Assembly: GCA_001695595.3 (NCBI GenBank)
Contig: MBPM02000063.1
Coordinates: 1-64,000, forward strand
Source of the DNA: Plasmopara viticola
Taxonomy: Eukaryota; Oomycota; Peronosporomycetes; Peronosporales; Peronosporaceae
Direction: 5' to 3'
DNA: 64,000 bases
The notes beneath the pieces are model-generated. The model was not told the origin of the DNA, did no database searches, and saw only the letters and a list, made by a program, of their open reading frames with translations. Each line of letters starts with the position of its first letter. Within the stretch, counting starts at the first letter, position 1. Positions 1-11,639 of this stretch are shown piece by piece. A program made the translations under genes and the position numbers.

Positions 1-544
1 GATTATTTAACAGCGTATCAGACGTTGAAGGATACAGTAGCTCTTTGGCTGACTCACAGAACGTTCCACTCATACCGAAAGCAAAGTCGGGTCTTTGAGT
101 ATGTACTGGCAGTTTATGACCTCTCGAAAAAGGCTTGCCCAATGGCTCTCGCTTATGACTTGCGTAATTCGCTTCAAGCTTGGCGAGATTTATCCGCTGA
201 TATTCTGTAGTGGGTCCGCTAATGAGCATCTCTGGCACGTGCTCACTTCCTGTAGTAACGACGCCAAAATTAGTCATGGGATCAATTTGCCTAAGGTCGT
301 TCAAAAGTCCGCGATGAGCAATGCGAGTGCCTGGCTCAGAGAAGTACGACTTGCGAAAAATTTTTATGTCTTCAGGAGTGCGAGGACGCTGCGGGGCCGT
401 CAAGCAGTGCGCCGTCGTCTCCCGCTGCGGTGGAGGCACATACCCAGCGGGCTGAAAAACACATAAAGAAATGCAAGTAAACACAAGAAACCTCAATGGA
501 TAATCTTATTGACAATGTACCGGAGGCGGCGTGTAGCGGCTCAT
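1..544 (-). CDS. EFHB/CFAP21-like flagellar protein, N-terminal part (runs off window start)
   Basis: Two exons on the minus strand: 544-521 (start codon, 8 codons, MSRYTPPP) and 451-1. A 69-nt GT-AG intron (520-452, ending TTTTTCAG) joins them in phase 0. Exon 2 stays open to the window edge, so about 158 residues are visible and the C-terminus is missing. The visible protein has a proline-rich N-terminus, then TPEDIKIFRKSYFSEPGT, then EPLGKPFSRGH and a segment ending AKELLYP. From memory this order resembles the N-terminal half of EFHB (CFAP21), a protein of doublet microtubules in motile cilia whose EF-hands lie further C-terminal, outside this window. The divergent neighbour is also a ciliary gene, which supports the call. 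The uninterrupted frame and exact intron phase make a real gene likely; the family name is less certain. Confidence 0.6.
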
Positions 545-736
545 GTAAAGTACAGCTTTGATTCTTGCACAATTGTCGGTGAATTCTAAAACCTAAAATA
601 CTCTACGTCCCTTCGTCGCATCTTTTTTCCGAAAAATATATCAGTAACTCAAAATGATATCACGATATGATAGCGTTTAATATTTACATCTCGAAATGAT
701 ATGCGATCTTAAAGCGTCGTGTTTATATTATAAGGT
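545..736. promoter_or_regulatory. Shared bidirectional promoter between two ciliary genes
   Basis: Only 192 bp separate the divergent start codons at 544 (minus) and 737 (plus), so both promoters and 5' UTRs must fit here. The stretch is AT-rich. It carries the direct repeat AAATGATAT at 652-660 and 694-702, a further ATATGATA at about 665-672, and the palindrome TGATATCA at 655-662. Whether these are factor sites is inference. Co-regulation of the two genes in sporulating or zoospore-forming stages would be expected. Confidence 0.5.
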
Positions 737-3700
737 ATGACACGCCGGGCTACTGCTCTAAAGTCGCACAAAGACGAAATTTTCAATCATCTTGCAGCAC
801 AACTGGGCGTCTCCAGACATTTATTAGCGCTGGAAGCCGTAGACGAAGGGTCCAGGAAGAGCGACGGAGTAGATACACAAAGGTCCGAACTCGTAATGGA
901 CGACGATGAGCATCTGATCGACGAAGAGATCAACATTGAAAGCCCAAATGATGAGGAAGATGCAGGGGAGATCTCACTTACTTTGCCGTCAGACTCGGCC
1001 AGCGAGGGAATTTCTAGTGACTTATCGTTGCCGCATTCATTTGGTCATTACGACCAGCTACCCACGGGCCGTGGCATCTCGCACTTTGACGACCATTTGA
1101 TTGCTTTATCACCTGGTCTGGCGTCATCTCATTGGATTGGAAAGATGCAGCAAAATGCACCTTGCGAGACTAAGATTGGGACCAAAAGTGCGACGTCGGA
1201 GGCCGTGATGAAAAAATTCTACGAGATTCAAGTCGGCAAAATTAGAGCACAATTAGCGCTAAGTATGCAATCAAAAAGAGAGCTTGAAAGGATGTTGCAG
1301 GAGGAGCGTACATTGTGGCTAGCAAAGGAGTGTGAAATGAAGGTTTGAGGAAAACGAAAGAGACCGCTTTTTATGAATATTATGTTAGTTGACTTGTTGA
1401 TGTTTTTAGGATACGTTTACGAACCAGCAAGATCGACTTATGAAGGAGCTAGAACAAGCTCGAGATAGTTTAGAGACAGCTCAAACGCGACTTCGGATGG
1501 AGAAGACACACTTGGCAACTCTCCAGATCTCAGACGCTCTTGCAGAACAAGTAAATACTCACATTTTCTCCTATATCTTTTGAGTAGCTGATTTTCTCAT
1601 GTGCTTGTTTTGATAGTTATCTCGACAAAACGAAGAGGATTTATCCATTCGCGAGTATCTTCAGCTATCCGTCCATTTCAAGGTGCGCAAGCTCGAGCTC
1701 GAGCTCAACCAGTGTCGACAGGAGCTGGTAAATCTAGATGAGAGCAGAAATGCAGAGAAAGCTGCCGCTGCTGGTGCCTTATGCGAGGTAGACCAAATGC
1801 AACGTATCGCAGATGCTAAAGAGAGACGATTGCAACGCGAGCTCGAGCTGTCGGAAGCAACACGGCATGAGCTGGAGAATGAAATCAAAGCTTTGGTTGA
1901 CCAGATGGATGAATTGAAGAAGAAAGAGCGACACAATGAGGAGATGTACAGCGACCAGCGAGGTTTACAAGAGGAGTCACAGCGCCTGAAGAGTGACGTG
2001 GAGCGTCTCCAGCATGAATACAATGAAGTCAAGTCGCGGTTCGATGAAAGTTTGGCTGAAAGCGGTGAATTGCGTGGCACGATCTCACTGCTGACCGCAG
2101 ACAAAACGTTTTTGCAAAATGCCAAGATGCAACTTGAAGCTCAAGTGGTTAGAATGCAATCGTCACTGAAGGAAAAGCAAGAAAAAATCAAGTCTTTACA
2201 GGCAAAGCATGATGTTTATCTTGGCGAGAGTGTGCAGCTACAGAATGAGACGCGGCTGCATTTCGAAACCAAATTTGACAATGAAATGACCAAATTTATG
2301 GAAATCTCGAAGTGTGAGATTGAGCGAATTCGAAACGATGGTCAAGTGGTGTACGAACGTGAGAACCGACTGCTGAAAGAAGTGCGTGATGATGCATTGA
2401 AGCATGTGGAGATGCTGCAAGCACGGTTGAATAGCGTACAGGTTGCGCTTGATGAAAAGGCAAGTTGTCGACTGCGAAGTGTCTTAAGCACTTATGCGCT
2501 TATGGTTTTAGCTTGTGTTTACAGGTCTTAGCAGCGACTCGCACAGAGAGTATGCATACCACAGCACTTGCAACAGCTCGCAACGAGCTCAAGATGAGGC
2601 ATTTCGAGGTATTAGCAAGTGCTTGTGCGTCAGACGTTATTTGCAAGATTTGTAATCTACTCTCCACTCCATATGTAGATTAGCCAGCTCAAATTGACGC
2701 TAGAAGAAAAGGTCCTGGCTGTTCGAAATGCGGGTCTAGAGATTGAAATGCTGACGCGGAAAGTGCGTGACGTTCTACTTTTGAGCCTCTTTAATGAAGT
2801 TGTGATCGTCATGGATGGATTGTTTAGCTTGAGACGCATAAAGACGAGTTTGCGAGGCTGGAGACGACTTCGACTACACGTATCACCCAGCTGGAAGCTA
2901 CTTTGGAAGTAGAGGTGTGATATTATTATCAATCTGTGTCGGTACCTAGGGGCTAACTTGGTGAATGAGTCCAGCGTATCAAGTTAAAAGAGTATGAACT
3001 GCTAGAGATTGACTTGGACGGTGCTGTGCTTCAAACGGGCGAGATTGCTGCTACAGAAGATGGTAGAGAAAAGGCTGGAGACGAAAAGAATTTAAAGCTG
3101 CAAGAGGTGATGACTACATTTGGAGCTATCCCGACAACGACAAAAAGACGGGTACGAACAAAAGCTTGTCACTGCCTGAACAAATTTTTGGTTGGGCGTA
3201 GCTCTACATCAAAAAGCTTGGTTCAGAATCATAACTAGACTTGCTTTTTACTGCTATAAGTTTCAGCAGAGCGTATTGCTTGCCCAACGTGTTGTCAAGT
3301 CACAACGAGAAGCGATCGCTCTTGAACAAAATCTGAACGAGGTGACAAAGGATCACTCAAGGCTACAGCAGGAAAGTATCGAGCTCAAGGCCAAATTAGC
3401 AAGCTTCCACCAGCCTCAGTCTTATCTGGTAAGTCATGAGAATCTTCATGTCGGTCTGTAAAAGCTTGCATGTTCGTTGATTTTAAATTGATATTGCTAC
3501 TGCAGATAGACAAGCTGACGCGACGAGAGCAAGAGCTTCAAGGCGCTATACGGAGACACCAAGAAGTTCAATCAAAGCTTCAGGAGCTAAGAGCTCAGTA
3601 CCGACTGGTCCAGGATGCAAACACATCGCTACAGCAACAACTTCAGCAGCTCCTGTCACGTCGAGGAGATCTTGATGCACTCAAGTCTACTGTTCAACTG

Positions 3701-4042
3701 TTGCGAAGCAAACTTCAGGATAGCAGCGAGTATCAGCCGCTCAGTCAGGAAATGTACCATCCGGTGACGAAAGGTGTAAAGTCACGTGATACGAAAGCAA
3801 ATGCTGTTGATCCGACATCGGCTTCTCCAATCAACTCAGTCTCAAAAGTTTCCCCGTCACCGTTTATACTCTCAAAGATGACCAAACCACCACCATCCGT
3901 GCGTCGAAAAGAACAGCTGATCAATGACCGACAGGCGCCAGATAATTCCAGTCCATCCTCTAGCATTTCAAGCGCTCCCAAGTGGTACAAGAAACTTCGA
4001 GCCACTTGTGCAGACGGTCAAGACGGAAATAAATCAATTTAA
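737..4042 (+). CDS. PIBF1: PIBF1/CEP90 orthologue, centriolar coiled-coil protein, nine exons
   Basis: Exons read as 737-1342, 1410-1550, 1617-2459, 2525-2608, 2679-2762, 2828-2914, 2975-3151, 3267-3428 and 3506-4042 (stop TAA), giving about 906 residues (human PIBF1 is about 757). Every intron is phase 0. The N-terminal ~160 residues are acidic and low-complexity; the rest is almost continuous coiled coil. Recognisable PIBF1 landmarks in order: LSIREYLQLSVHF (start of exon 3), a YERENRLLKEVRDDA segment (2350-2394), STTRITQLE (exon 6), PTTTKRR at the end of exon 7 followed by QSVLLAQRV at the start of exon 8, QLLSRRGDLDALK, and a C-terminal APKWYKK. The PTTTKRR/QSVLLAQRV match fixes the exon 7 end at 3151. 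PIBF1/CEP90 acts at centriolar satellites and distal centrioles in appendage assembly and ciliogenesis; here it would serve zoospore basal bodies. Exon borders are by eye; exon 7 is the least certain. Confidence 0.85.
2460..2524 (+). other. GC-AG intron in PIBF1
   Basis: Intron 3 begins AAG/GCAAGT and ends TTTACAG (65 nt). Only the GC donor at 2460 keeps exon 3 (ending DEK) in frame with exon 4 (VLAATRTES). The nearby GT at 2464 would shift the frame. GCAAGT is the usual consensus of the minor GC-AG class. Confidence 0.75.
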
Positions 4043-4066
4043 GGTGCTTACGATTGTAATTTTACA

Positions 4067-4072
4067 ATAAAT
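4067..4072 (+). terminator. Candidate poly(A) signal of PIBF1
   Basis: AATAAA lies 25 nt after the PIBF1 stop codon, in an AT-rich stretch. It is the only such signal before the retroelement begins near 4200. Position 4073-4199 shows no other recognisable element and marks the edge between host gene and transposon cluster. Confidence 0.4.
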
Positions 4073-4189
4073 TAGCGAGCTCTTTGAACATGGTACACCA
4101 TACCTGGTTCTTAAAAGCTTTCGTAATATGCAAGAGTTGCGAAAATATCAAACGAGAAAAGGCTGTCATTGTAACCATCAAAAGTCGCT

Positions 4190-7100
4190 CGGGGGACGTG
4201 GGTGCCTAATGACGTGAAGGCTATAAGACTCATCGCTCAAGGAGTGGCGATTGAGCATCACACGAAGATGTGGTCGGCCATGACGGCGATCACAGCATGG
4301 GACACGCTCCGAGGCTTTCACAACAGCCCGATGGTGCACAATCGATTATCAATGACTCGTCGCCTTCGTGAAATAAAGATAAAGACCGAGGTGACAATGG
4401 CGAAGCATCTGGACAGCTTTGATGAGCTAATTGTGGGACTTTAAATGTTGGGAGAACCGCTTGATGAGGCTCGCCAGCTGGTGATTTTAGTGAATAGCCT
4501 GCCCTCTGAACTGATTTCGTCAATCGTGGGGAATTTCAAGGATGCCACGCTCATTGAAGTCAAGGAAAATCTGCTGATGGAGTACGAGCGGCAGGATATG
4601 GAGGAATCCACGGAGCGCGCGTTCAAGGTCAAAGCAAGACGGTTCAAGGGTGGCCAAGGCAATAGCCGAAATGGGAGGTGTCCACGCAGAAACGCCGATG
4701 GATCTTAGGGCAAGAGTTTCAAGTGTGGTCAAGTCGAACATTTGAAGCGGAACTGCCCGAAATGACATGGCACTGTGAAAGACGAGGCTGTGTTCGCTGC
4801 AGATGAAGGACGAAGCGCTGGCTCGCTTAACGACAGCGGTGCTACGTCGCACATGACATCTCATCGATGTGATCTTTTTGATTACGAAGCTATGGATGTT
4901 GGCCCAGAGGTTATCATCGAAGACGGCCAGAAAGTACAAGTGTCTGGAAAGGGGATGGTTAAGCTGGCGGATTTGAACGGCTTAAAAGCAAGATGGTAGA
5001 GGTCCTCCACATTCCAGGGCTTGATAGACGCTCACTCGCATTCAGTAAACTGGCAGAGCGTGGTATGTAGGTGGAGTTCCAAAACTTTCTTGCGTGATTT
5101 GGAGAACAAATCGCGCACTTGTTAAGGAAAAAAAGGACGGCAACGCGTATGTGTTGGACTGTGAACTCAAATTGTGGATTATGCAGGGATTGATAGTGAG
5201 TGGGAGCTCGCTTGGGACATCCTGATGGAAAAGGGCTGGTCAAGACACAGCGTGCCAACTGTGAAGCAAGTCACTGCAAGACTTTGAGGTGGATTAAAAA
5301 AAAAGATGACAATCGAGTAATTCTTCGTCACAATCGCTTACGAAATCATCGCGTGTGGTAAATCTCATAGACACGAAGGTGTTGGGACCGATGAACACGG
5401 TCTCAGAAGGTGGTTCACGATATATGCTATCGTTTGTTGATTACTTTTCGCGTCTTGTGGTAGCGTTTTTTATAAAGCATAAGAGTGAAACGGCTTACAA
5501 GCTTAGTGAATCCAAGGCGTTTTTCGAGAGCCGATGGGGCGGACGACTAAAATGCTTCGATCAGACAACGGGACGGAAGAATATGAGCAAGATCTGTGCC
5601 CGGAGCGGTATCAGGCACCAGCTCACCGTGTCTTACAGCTCTTAACAAAACGGAATGGCGGAGCGAATGAAATGAAGAAGCATGCTGCACTGCAAAGGGG
5701 TGTCTATCGGATGGTGGGAAGACGCAGTCACCACGGCAGTGTATCTTATCAATCGATCTTACAACACATCGAGTGAGGAAGTTACGCCTTGTTAGTTGGG
5801 TTTCAAGCGGAAGCCGGATTTAGGACACTTGCGTGCATTTGGTTCACACGGTTACGCTCATGTTGGCGACGTCAAGAGGATGCGACCCAAGCCAAAAAGC
5901 TTCCGGTGTATTTTTCTTGGATATGCAGAGAGCGCGAACGGGTATCGTGTGTTTGACCTGGGGATTTTTAAGGTCAAAGTTGTGCGATGGATATGGCTCG
6001 ATGAGCGAGAAGTGGACGGCATATGCTCTACAGATCCACCACAGCATGACACGGTGACCCATGTAGCCAAGGAAGGCGATGAAATCCTCAAGGCTGATGA
6101 GCGAAAGCAAGATGCAAATGAATTGCATTTGGAAGGCGTTAAGAGCCATGTCTCGGAAGTAGAGATATAATGGAACGGCACCACCCATCTTTTCGTGCGC
6201 TCGACGAGGACAGACTTATGTTCCAACCGAAACCAAAACGGTCTAGGCGATTGCACGAGCCCTTGCTTTTTCTCTAGGATGGTATAAGCGATGGCAGAGA
6301 GCAGAATGAACAAGAAGACTACGACTAGCTAAAAGCAAAATGCGCAAGGTTTGATGACGAAGGGCTAGCAGCTGAAGCGGTACTGGCCTATGCTGCAAGT
6401 GTTGGCAACGCGGATGATGCTCTAATCACATACCAGCAAGCCATGAGCAGTGACGATGCTAAGAAGTGGGTAAAAGCAATGAGGGCAGAGCTCAAGACCT
6501 ATGCTGAAAACAGTACATGGACATTAGTACCAAGGCGAATTGATGTTCGGTCATTCGGTTGCAGATGGGTGTTTGCGAAGAAGTGCAATAAGCATGGACA
6601 AGTAATACGCTACAAGGCCCGGCTTTTAGCAAAAAATTTCAAGCAGAAGTTTGGCATCGACTTCATCGAGATGTACTCGCCCGCGGCAAAAAGGATCGTG
6701 CTGACAGTATTTTTGGCGCGGAGATACATGACTAAGCAGCTGGACGCAGACAGGGCGTTTTGGAACAGCGATCTCAAAGAGCAAGTATATTGAAGTATCA
6801 TCTGGCATCCCGAACGCTAACAGTGGAATGTGCAAGCCAAACAAGGCAAAACATGGTCTCAATCAAGCTGTGAGTGCATAGAAGACGATTTCCTAAGGCT
6901 AGCTTTTTGGAGCAGTGGCGCAGATCAGTGCATATATCTCAAGGCGAACAACGGCAACTACGTCTCTGTATGCCTGTACGTCGACGACATGACCATCGCA
7001 TTAAGACAAGCAAGGAGTTTCAGAAGGGAAAAGCGGCGTTATAGGACCCGTTTATAATAAAGGAGTTAGGCAAGTTTAAGTTTATCTTGGAATGGAGATC

Positions 7101-7905
7101 GACCACGACCAAAACTGCGGCACATTCATGATACAAAAGACCCGGTCATCAATGACGTGGCACTCCAAACCCCTGTGATTCGGGTGTGAAGCTGTCAACG
7201 ATGCGATCACCAACATCGGACATTGACAAAGGTGAGATGAAGTCGAAGCCCTACAGGTTTTTGGTCGGATGCTTGCTGCACATCACGACATGTACGCGTC
7301 CTGCCGTGGCATACGCGGTCACGCAGCTGTCGCGATTTTTGGAAAAGTCAGGTCAACAACACGGAAGGCTGCAATTTGTGCTCTTTAATACCTCAAGACG
7401 ACAAGAGATTATGGGATTTCTTACGATGGCAGTACTAGCCAAATGCAGATTACTGCATACACGGACGCGGGCTGAGACAAAGGTATCAACGTCCGACGCT
7501 CAATATCGGGGCTATGGTGAAGCACCAGTGATTTTAGGTCCAAACATCAGCGTACAGCGGCACTAAGTATGACTGAGATACAATACTTGTCTCTTAGCCT
7601 TTTTACCCAAGAGGTGCTGTGGGTCCGCACGATGCTCAGGATCTTGGTAACGAGCAAGTGGGAGCTACGCAGATTTGGAAAGACAATCAAAGCGCAATCG
7701 CACTGGCCAGCGGCGCAGGCTGTCACGCCACACGTCGACGTCCGTCACCACTTCGTTCGAGAGATTGTGGCGCAAAACACTGTCATAGTCAAGTATGTAT
7801 CGACGGTGGATCAGCTGGCCGTTATAGTTAAGGCTCTGAGGCCTAAGAGGTTCATTTATTCGCTGCATGCTAGTGGCATTAGCCCAAGACGCGTACAACA
7901 TTAGC
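4190..7905 (+). pseudogene. Relic F: degenerate Ty1/copia Gag-Pol
   Basis: The copia domain order survives through many stops and frameshifts. Gag occupies about 4202-4700 (NDVKAIRLIAQGV..WDTLRGF). A zinc knuckle at about 4716-4763 has lost its first cysteine (SFKCGQVEHLKRNC). The protease motif DSGATSHM is near 4830. Integrase covers about 5355-5990 (LSFVDYFSRLVV; FLGYAESANGYRVFD). Reverse transcriptase covers about 6443-7060 with LYVDDM retained near 6980, and RNase H/C-terminus about 7250-7850 (VDVRHHFVREIV). The 5' end starts inside gag, and no LTR pair was found. It differs from the A-D groups in gag, so it is a separate copia lineage and an old insertion. It is not translatable as one protein. 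Confidence 0.85.
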
Positions 7906-8930
7906 GGTGAGTGGAAGTGATATACGACACCGCATATTGCATACAAAAATGCCAAACAGTGAAGCATAACGGTAAATTACCGGTTCTGGTTTTGGCCCGG
8001 TATCGATTATTGCTTCATAGGATGACTAGCATTTTAGAAGATTCTATAGGTAATGATTGGCTTAAACGTAGAAATAGATTCGCAAACTAAAGTCCTCTAG
8101 ATATATTCACTGCACAATCTGCCTTTTGATAAGCTAAGCTGTTGTAAAAAAACTGAGTCTTAAGAGCTCTCCATTCAATAACACCTCTCAATTATTTAAG
8201 CAACGAATACTTCTTCTCCTTCACCGACTCCGCCCCGCCCGCGCCTCAGCCTCGTCCGACGACCGGCTTGCTCCGTGACTGTGTTACATAGCACTTTTCG
8301 TGTCAAGTTCAAGAGTTCAAGACAAAAATGCCTATAATCACATAGTGAGAAGCGCGCAATCCTGTGGTGTTTGATTTGAGCCACATAGTGGGAAGTACTA
8401 TACAAAGGGTTGTCTTTTAGCACAAACTCAAGCTCAAGCTATTGTAAAACAAGCATCTAAAACTCCTTCAGTTGGTCTGTAATCTTGTACCTTTGCCTTC
8501 TGTCCCGCTTCTAAAGTACACGGAGATTACCCTTCACATAAGTTACCCACTTGGCTTTGCTTGATATACACGCAATACTTCGAGCTGTTTTGTTCGGCTT
8601 CGTTCTATAAGAAAATGAGAGGCTTGTGAACCCATTCGTAGATACCACTGAGCTCCTAACCAGCCGTAAAAAGGAGCCCGACAAGCTGCAAAAAGACTTT
8701 GTGCTTATCAACGGTGAAACAGCTGAAGTTTGTCCACTTTATTCGACGGATCGTAAGGACTCAGGTATCGGGAATTAGGGCACTACATCATTGATAGCCT
8801 TAAGCGCCGTTTTTAGCAAGCCCAAGAGCTTTTGGAAGGTTCATTAAACCACTCTATCCATTTATACAAAAAACGTAGACTGTATGATAAATTTAACTAC
8901 TTTCGTTTTATTATTGAGGTCTTATTGAGG
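7906..8930. other. Unassigned intergenic stretch between relics
   Basis: No supported gene. Sequence is AT-rich with a C-rich patch near 8216-8255. A frame at about 8621-8788 (VNPFVDTTELLTS...) is open for about 55 codons but matches nothing I recognise. It could be the leader or LTR of the gypsy relic that follows, but I found no matching direct repeat on its far side. Confidence 0.3.
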
Positions 8931-8989
8931 TCTGGCAGATTTACAAAGAGCGCTGAGAAGTCCAGCAAGTATGGTCCGACAAAGAATCC

Positions 8990-11575
8990 GTACGGCTGAG
9001 CATATATCTCCAAACCCAATCCTCGTCAACAGAGCCGAATGAGTGTCCTTGACGACGATGAAACTTTACAGCCAGCGTCACGCTCAAGGTCACGAGCGCC
9101 GACTCCGCAAGATGCGGCAAGTGCCAATGGCCAAGCATATCCAATTGCTCAGGCTAATGTGACCCTATATACCCCAACAGGACAAGCCACACTGTCCATA
9201 CAGCAACTACTGATGTATCTCACTCAGCAACAAGAGCAATTATAAGCCCAAGTGCAAGCTCAGATGCAACAGGCCAATGAGCGCTCCGAGTTTCTCGTTG
9301 CATCAAGAGGCGAGTAGACGAGAAAAGATCCTCCTAGTTATGAAGGGAGCTTTGGCGAAGATGTTGAAGTGTAACCTTTGCAACGGAACAGTACTACGCC
9401 AACGAGCGCCACTTGATGACAGCAGAGTCGTCAGACTTTGTGACGCTTATCATAAGTAATTCGAAAATCCTTATTGAATTGGCACCGTGCCTTCACCGCT
9501 GACTGCGAGCGCATGAACGTGCACAAGACATGGGCACCGTTTAGAAATCAATTGTGTACACGCTTTCAGGCCTAAGAATTTCGAGTATGAATCGCGAGAG
9601 CAGATATTTTACCTGAAACAAAGGAAAACTATCCATGAGTACGTCTCTGAATTCAAGGATTTGATGCCTCGAACTGAATTGAGATTCATTAAAATGGAAA
9701 AGCAATTCGTTTTCTAGTACGGTTTATGGGAAGAAACCGCAAGAAGATCATGAAAGAGAGTCCGAGTGCTCATCAGGAGGCCATTGAAGTCGCCTCCATT
9801 TTCGATTCTGCCCATTACTCGAATAGATAAAATCGTGTATCGACCAAGTTGTTCAAGACGGGGCCTACAGAATCAGGCATTCGTGCGAACAAGTCACGAC
9901 CTCAGAAACAAAAGCATTTTGAAAAGAGGAAGGACAAGAACGACAACTGGACTAAATCGGCAGCATGTAACAGTTGTGGCGTTGTCGGTCACATATCGCT
10001 GCAATGTACCGCTCGTGAACATAAAATAGCGAATCGTTATATTAAGGTGCACTGTATGCTATCTTTGAAGCAGAAGCTCAAGTATCTATTGATGTTGATC
10101 AACAGGAACCCGTCACCGTCTTCATCAACAATGGATGTAATCTAGCCGGTGTATTCGAAGACTTGTTGAAATGACTTGAGCTCGAAGTAAGCTAGGGTGA
10201 GATGATGCAAGTCGACCTTGGTTATGACCACGTTGTCCACCGCCCCCGACGAACGGTGCACTTGAAGTTGCAAATATCTTGTTTTTTTTATTACATCGGG
10301 AACGCTCCAAGTCATGCCTGTTCCTGAAAATAAGGATGTTATCATTGGCATGATGTGAATTTGTGAGCAAATCTAGATACCGGCTGGACTACATGGCGCA
10401 CAAATTTCCTCGCATCAACACGGAGCACCACGCGGCAAATCGATTAGAGCCGCATAATCAACGTCCGTCCAGATGCAACGCAAGGCTCGAATAAATTAAA
10501 GCCGCGAGAATTTATATTACTATCGGAAACAAGGCTGCCATGGTCGTCAAGAAATAAGGCAGCTAAATTCTTATATTATGAGAATGTTGCGTCACGACAA
10601 AGACATTGAAGCTGTCTTGGCATAGTTCTGAAAAGGCTGAGCTTTCCAAAATTATGGGTGGGCATTGCACAAGTATAATACGGCGTATGAAACGCTACGC
10701 AAGTATGCAAACGCAGGATTTTCACAGAACTTATGAGCAATACACCTCCAGTACGGGAAGGAATTGAGCACGAAATTTTGCTAAAGCCTGGTAACAAGCC
10801 GATATTCGTCAAACAATGGCGCCAGAGTGCCGATAAATCCAAGAATGGACCCTTATTCGACCAAGTACGTCTGTCTTTTCGGCATTAACGTCTTGTGTCG
10901 AGGAGCTTGTAGTTTTGTGCATTGTGCACGATCCTCGTCAGCCAATATTAGCGACGGTCTTACCGACGATACCAATGCCGCGTAAGGAAGAGACCTTTGA
11001 CGCCATGTCTGGAAGTCATTGTTTTCGTGCATGGACCAACTTTGAGGTAACTATCAGTTTAAATTGCATAATGATGATATCCCATCTACCGCGTTTTCAG
11101 CCTCGGATGGTCAATTTGAACATCTAGTCCTTCTTTGGCACTACAGAGTATGTCTTAAGGTTCTCTCGGACGATCAGCTACGCTGCTTCACTTGACCCTT
11201 CCACCGGTTATAAGCCCTCCTTACTTTTCCAAAATCATTTGGTGTGCGAACGGACGCCTCAAATTTTGCGATCAGAAGAGTCTTTCTAAAACTTGGAAGA
11301 GCAAGAGCATCCAATCACTTTCACTGGTCGGTAGATGAAGCCAGCTGAGTTGAACTACCCTGTTCGTGAGCAAGAGCTACTTGTAACTGTGCATGCGCTA
11401 ATAATATGGCGTGCGTATCTTCTCGGTCGACCATTCACGGTTGCAACGGACCACAAAAGTAGTCATCACTGCTTCGCCTCAGTTGCTTCAAGACATTTCA
11501 GCATGCTTTATCATACACCTTGCACACTCCACCAATGTTCGTATTATGCGCTCAGCTCCTCCATTCCTTGAGGAG
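8990..11575 (+). pseudogene. Relic G: degenerate Ty3/gypsy element
   Basis: Gypsy-type pieces appear in order, with many stops. A gag N-terminus starts at 9039 (MSVLDDDETLQPASRSRSR). Gag core is at about 9245-9440 (PPSYEGSFGEDVEV, then ATEQYYANE in another frame). A complete CCHC zinc knuckle CNSCGVVGHISLQC lies at about 9967-10008. The start of a reverse transcriptase is at about 10738-10860 (PPVREGIEHEILLKPG). A Ty3-type RNase H segment lies at 11335-11500 (AELNYPVREQELLVTVHALIIWR..FTVATDH). Protease, the RT palm and integrase are not recognisable. This is the only non-copia retroelement seen in the window. Confidence 0.75.
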
Positions 11576-11639
11576 TACATGGTGGTGAAATCTTGAGCAC
11601 GATTCCTCAATCCGTGCAAACTTGGTCATTCAACTAGAC

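Noticed and set aside
25..466. Plus-strand open frames at 25-210 and 95-466
   Set aside because: The minus strand is open without stops over the whole stretch, with a clean splice acceptor and an EFHB-like pattern, so the plus frames are shadows.
1661..2125. 154-codon minus-strand frame inside PIBF1 exon 3
   Set aside because: Serine/leucine-rich antisense reading of a coiled-coil exon; a shadow.
8196..8423. 75-codon minus-strand frame with a Gly/Arg/Glu-rich end
   Set aside because: Low complexity, arising from a C-rich patch; no homology, promoter or conservation visible.
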